From positions 7,068,001 to 7,132,000 of the forward strand of contig NC_079885.1 of assembly GCF_029227915.1 (NCBI RefSeq): a stretch of DNA of 64,000 nucleotides. Reading direction: 5' to 3'. Source of the DNA: Hydractinia symbiolongicarpus. Its lineage: Eukaryota; Cnidaria; Hydrozoa; Anthoathecata; Hydractiniidae. Position 1 is the first letter of the stretch. Each line of letters begins with the position of its first letter. The notes under the pieces were generated by a model. It did no database searches. It was not told where the DNA came from and was given only the letters and a program-made list of their open reading frames with translations. The position numbers and the translations under genes were made by a program. Positions 60,601 through 64,000 of the stretch are shown in pieces.

Positions 60601-63600
60601 ATAAACTGTTGAAGGTCGGAGTTGTGCTTTTGTAATCTACAAATGTGACTCTGTCCAAACATTTAGTTAACCTTTCGGAGGTAGCACACATCTATAGATA
60701 AATCAATGTCCTTCGAAAGTGATATGACTAAAAGCTAACAAAAACATACTTCTGAAAACCATTTAGAAAACAAACTATGACTATTGATTTCTATTAGTTG
60801 ACCATATCGGAATCTAAAAAAAAAATTATATGTGTGTCATGTAATTGTAAAACAGTAAAGCATCATCTTGTCAGCCTTTCCTCATAACAACAAAACCACA
60901 AATAACATCACACAGAAGTGAGCTAACCTGTCAGATAACCGCATAGTAAGTTTTTGTGCAAGAGCTTTGCATAATGAAGTTTTTCCTGTTCCTGGTGGAC
61001 CTGCAAAAGTAGAAATATACATATACAAGAGAAACAACAACAGAAAATATCACAAAGACATTGGTAATGCATTTAGTAACAATTAAACATAAACCCTAAG
61101 TTTGAAATAAACACTTGGCCACATATCATTCTTCAAGTTAAACAAGAAAATAATTGAACAACCAAAATGAAAACGTTACCATGCAGTAAAACCACTCTAT
61201 TCCAAGATATTATATTGGCATCAATTCCTCTAAAAACAAAGAAAGTGTCATAATATGTTATTGGTAACTCACACTTAAACATGTATACACATCATAATAA
61301 CCAAGAGATGTGCCTATAGATCAACTCAAGTTTCCAGTTAAGGAAAACTCATAGCAAAGAATTTCTTTAAAGAAAACAAAAAAATGTAAACCACAAGCAA
61401 GGTCGTTTTTTAGGCAGGATGAAAGGAAAAGGGTGTGGATGAGAAAGGGGTCATATTAGGAGTAGTAAAAGAAAAAGGGTGTGGGTAAGGAACGGGTGAT
61501 GCAATGGGGTTCAGGGTTATACAAGGTGGTCACTTATTTTCCAAAAGTAAATTCCACCTTTTTCTGGGAATAATTTTGTTTGCTAAAAACAGAAATTTTA
61601 AAAAAGTAAACCGAACCTGGACGAAAAATAGATTTAGAAAAATTATTTTCCTAGAGTTTTTCGTATCGTTTAAAATTTCTCACAGTTTTTTCCATAAGCA
61701 CATTCTATTTACAGAAGTTTCAAGGAGTTTCCAGTTGCAAAGTGGCTACCCTGAAGACATAAAATGTACAACTTGATGATTATAACTATAAATGTCAATG
61801 AAGCATGATGAATATGATAAAATAAAACAAGAAGTCAGGTGGACAAACAAGGGCCAAGATACACTTGTATATTAACATTAAAATATATTCTATATTATTG
61901 TTATGATTGTAATCATATTTTGGTACATATTTTAATGATTATAGGTATTACATAAGTGTATCCTTCCCTTTTAAAAAAACAGGGAAAAGGTACTATTAAT
62001 TGTGATTATAAAGAAGTCCAGGGCGGCCACTCCTCTTTTGACTCAATTCCAGGAGTTTTTTGATTTTTCACTTTTTGAGGAGTGTATTGCGTTTCTAGGA
62101 GTAGTGGTCATTCTGCCAAACATTAACATAATTTTATTACCTGTCAGAGAATAATAATGTGGTAGCTGCATAATCAAGAAGCTAAATTGCAAAAAAAAAA
62201 TTATTGAAAATAAGAAAACAAAGATTGCAAAAATATTGATTCTCCCAACCAAAGGTTGGCATAAAGTCACAGAACCATCATATATTTAGACACTTGATTG
62301 ACCATAACAAAAACAGTATCCTAGAAAAGATTTTTAATTTACCTGTTTTTTAACATCAGAATCAAACACTAAATTCTCCCAAATACCTTGAAATTCTGCT
62401 AAAAAAGAGAAATACAAAAATGTTATGGAGGAGGTAATAAATTCCCACAAAAATCATCACTATGGCTGATTGCTAATGCACAATTATTTCCCTGCAACAA
62501 CACATGTAAAAATATTTTTTATTAATCTATGATTTGAGTTATGGTATGAAAAAGAATGAAACATACAAGATGGTAACACCCAATGGTTAGCCGCAGAAAT
62601 TTCTTCATCATCTTCTAATTCTTCACTAGCTGAGCCTTCAGTATGAAGTTGAAACACATGAATGTGCAACTTGGACTTTGCTTTGTCAATACTCTATAAA
62701 TTGAAATTATTATTATTACTTCCTAAATTATACCTACAACTTGTACAAACGAAAAACCAGAAAGACCAACACTAATGCTTACTCAACTTGAATTAAAAAT
62801 AAAAATTTATATCATCCGTCTTTATATATCTTGTGTCTTTATTAAAAGAATACCCAGGTCTAAACTTGATGCACATGAATGTTTTTTCATAAACAGAGGG
62901 TACAAAAACATTATACGCTTATGAAAAAATGGATAAGGTACTTATTCATTACATCACTACATTTTAGTTACTCCTAAATTGATATGCAAAGAAAAATTTG
63001 ATTAAACATTTATCTAGGGCTGTTATAGAGACATATACAGCTGTAAACTTTTTACTTCTCCACTTACGTAATTTATTACAGAAGATTCTTCTGTATCACA
63101 TACTGTTATATAGGCTACGTGTGTTGTTAAATACTCATTGTCATGGAATTCGGTGTAAGTCTCTCCATATTTAATTGGTAAAAACGAAAGAAACTCCAAC
63201 ACATGTTTTTCAATTTCTGCTGAACAAGCTACGCTAGAGAAAAAATAAATAAAAAAAAGCATTCATAGCATTAATTCCAATAACGAAAACAAAAACTAGA
63301 AAAACTTTCTAAATAGAAGGATATTCAAGACAAATAGCAACAAAAACAACAACAACAATAAAAACAACAACAACAACAACAAGATGTAGGACATCTTTAT
63401 ACACAGACAATTGTTGGTATTGATATTTTTCGTTTTTCAAGCTTTATCATTTTCATAAAACAATTCTACAAATCAAAAAACAAGACATAAAATCTAATAT
63501 TCCTTGAAGACACATACCTATGTGGTTCTTGACAGACTTCGATGTGAACAATTTCATTTGATTGGGCTGGTAAAGCATCACTTAATTCTCCTACATGATC

Positions 63601-63603
63601 CAT
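57679..63603 (-). CDS. TRIP13: TRIP13/PCH2, AAA+ ATPase that remodels HORMA proteins
   Basis: TRIP13 with p31comet unfolds the HORMA domain of MAD2, and in meiosis of HORMADs, controlling the spindle checkpoint and recombination. Seventeen exons close in phase to 457 residues (human 432). The start [12 protein letters not shown] (ATG 63601-63603) matches the human MDEAVGDLKQALP type. Landmarks: [11 protein letters not shown] (about 114-126), Walker A GPPGTGKT (176-183), pore loop SKWFSE (W218), Walker B VCVLIDE (244-250), ESLTAART after it, sensor 1 LTTSN (293-297), [13 protein letters not shown] (about 308-320), sensor 2 GLSGR (378-382), and the final [11 protein letters not shown]. All catalytic residues are present. 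About 35 residues follow the usual C-terminus ([15 protein letters not shown] and on). Stop TGA 57679-57681. It is convergent with WDR59. Confidence 0.95.
58244..58319. repeat. 19-bp tandem repeat, 4 units, at a TRIP13 splice acceptor
   Basis: Four units of AACACGAAGAGCACGGTTA (starts 58244, 58263, 58282, 58301), with a few substitutions between units. On the gene strand they form the pyrimidine-rich tract directly upstream of the exon beginning at 58240. Confidence 0.9.
61640..61760 (+). repeat. Fragment of a dispersed 'CAAGGAGTTTCCAG' repeat
   Basis: TTTCAAGGAGTTTCCAGTTGC then AGTGGCTACCCTG resembles text at 3470-3530 (TTCAAGGAGTTTCCAGG), 57280-57305 (GTGGCCACCCTGG) and 62010-62110 (GCGGCCACTCCT, AGGAG). 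Weakly defined family. Confidence 0.35.
63341..63382. repeat. (AAC)n microsatellite
   Basis: AACAAC-rich simple repeat in TRIP13 intron 1. Confidence 0.8.
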
Positions 63604-64000
63604 TTCTACTGTATATATTCTTTCTAACAAAGATTTTGTACCTATATTATTAAACTTTTTACTTAAAAATAAAAAAGAATTTAGTGAATAGACAATGACA
63701 ACTTTTTTAAACAGTGTATTATTTAATTGTAAAAATGCAATATACATTACGTAAAAAGCCTAAACATATCAACGGCTGTTCCAACTTCATCCAAACTTGC
63801 ACAGAAAACCTAAACTCATCATCCTACTTAACAATACACTAAATCTGTTACGGATATAGTGAATGTATCAAGTATGCCTTATTTGTTAGATTTTTGTTTT
63901 GTCGTTACGATACAACATCTATGTATTAGACTGGTGTCAACATATAAAATATGATTGGCGAATCGTATTTCAGTTTGAGGCCTAAGTACATTGAAACTGG
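63604..64000. promoter_or_regulatory. TRIP13 upstream region / 5' UTR
   Basis: No other gene start is visible to the window edge. The frame stays open upstream of the ATG to about 63747, but the residues are not conserved. A TRIP13 promoter is expected here by position only. Confidence 0.35.

Larger units (their letters stand above)
57679..63603 (-). other. TRIP13: Exon map of TRIP13 (transcription order)
   Basis: Coding exons: 63603-63518, 63233-63068, 62693-62567, 62398-62343, 62181-62141, 61229-61180, 61000-60928, 60813-60750, 60049-59963, 59846-59740, 59282-59214, 59004-58920, 58553-58516, 58434-58417 (18 nt), 58240-58187, 58087-58018, 57861-57679. All use GT-AG borders and phases match at every junction. 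Confidence 0.92.

Noticed and set aside
1-64000. A hidden CRISPR, operon or bacterial-type system
   Set aside because: The DNA is clearly animal nuclear (GT-AG introns, conserved metazoan genes, SINEs). No regularly spaced direct repeats or compact gene strings exist.

Overview
This is an AT-rich, intron-rich animal nuclear window. The genes have many short exons with GT-AG introns, diverged tRNA-derived SINEs and many small inverted-repeat elements. Repeat style and protein divergence suggest a cnidarian, possibly a hydrozoan; that is inference, since nothing in the window names the species.

Layout: (1) bases 1-126 hold the last coding exon of a + strand gene that starts outside the window, followed by an AATAAA. 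(2) 3570-4517 (-) is an intronless seven-transmembrane receptor. (3) 6653-28545 (-) is importin-4 (IPO4) in 36 recognised coding exons, with one microexon not located. (4) 31448-36656 (-) is a PRELI/slowmo-type mitochondrial lipid-transfer protein (PRELID3-like) in 4 exons, with an unusual coiled-coil tail. (5) 37021-53392 (+) is WDR59, a GATOR2 subunit, in 25 exons whose phases close completely. It is divergent from the PRELID3-like gene across only 364 bp. (6) 57679-63603 (-) is TRIP13/PCH2, the AAA+ HORMA remodeller, in 17 exons including an 18-nt one. It is convergent with WDR59.

The conserved genes are housekeeping genes of different pathways: nuclear import, mitochondrial phospholipid transport, amino-acid signalling to TORC1, and spindle checkpoint/meiosis. 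They do not form a functional cluster. The possible exception is the PRELID3-like/WDR59 pair, which probably shares a promoter.

The non-coding space holds at least four short interspersed repeat families, several terminal-inverted-repeat or hairpin elements, and a Tigger/pogo-like element at 54508-55989. That element has subterminal iterons and a decayed HIRAN-like coding remnant. There is also an AAGACG-rich satellite-like block in IPO4 intron 1 and an unexplained dispersed motif (TGATAAA-N3-GTAAC) in WDR59 intron 1. I saw no rRNA, bona fide tRNA, CRISPR array or clear new multi-gene system.
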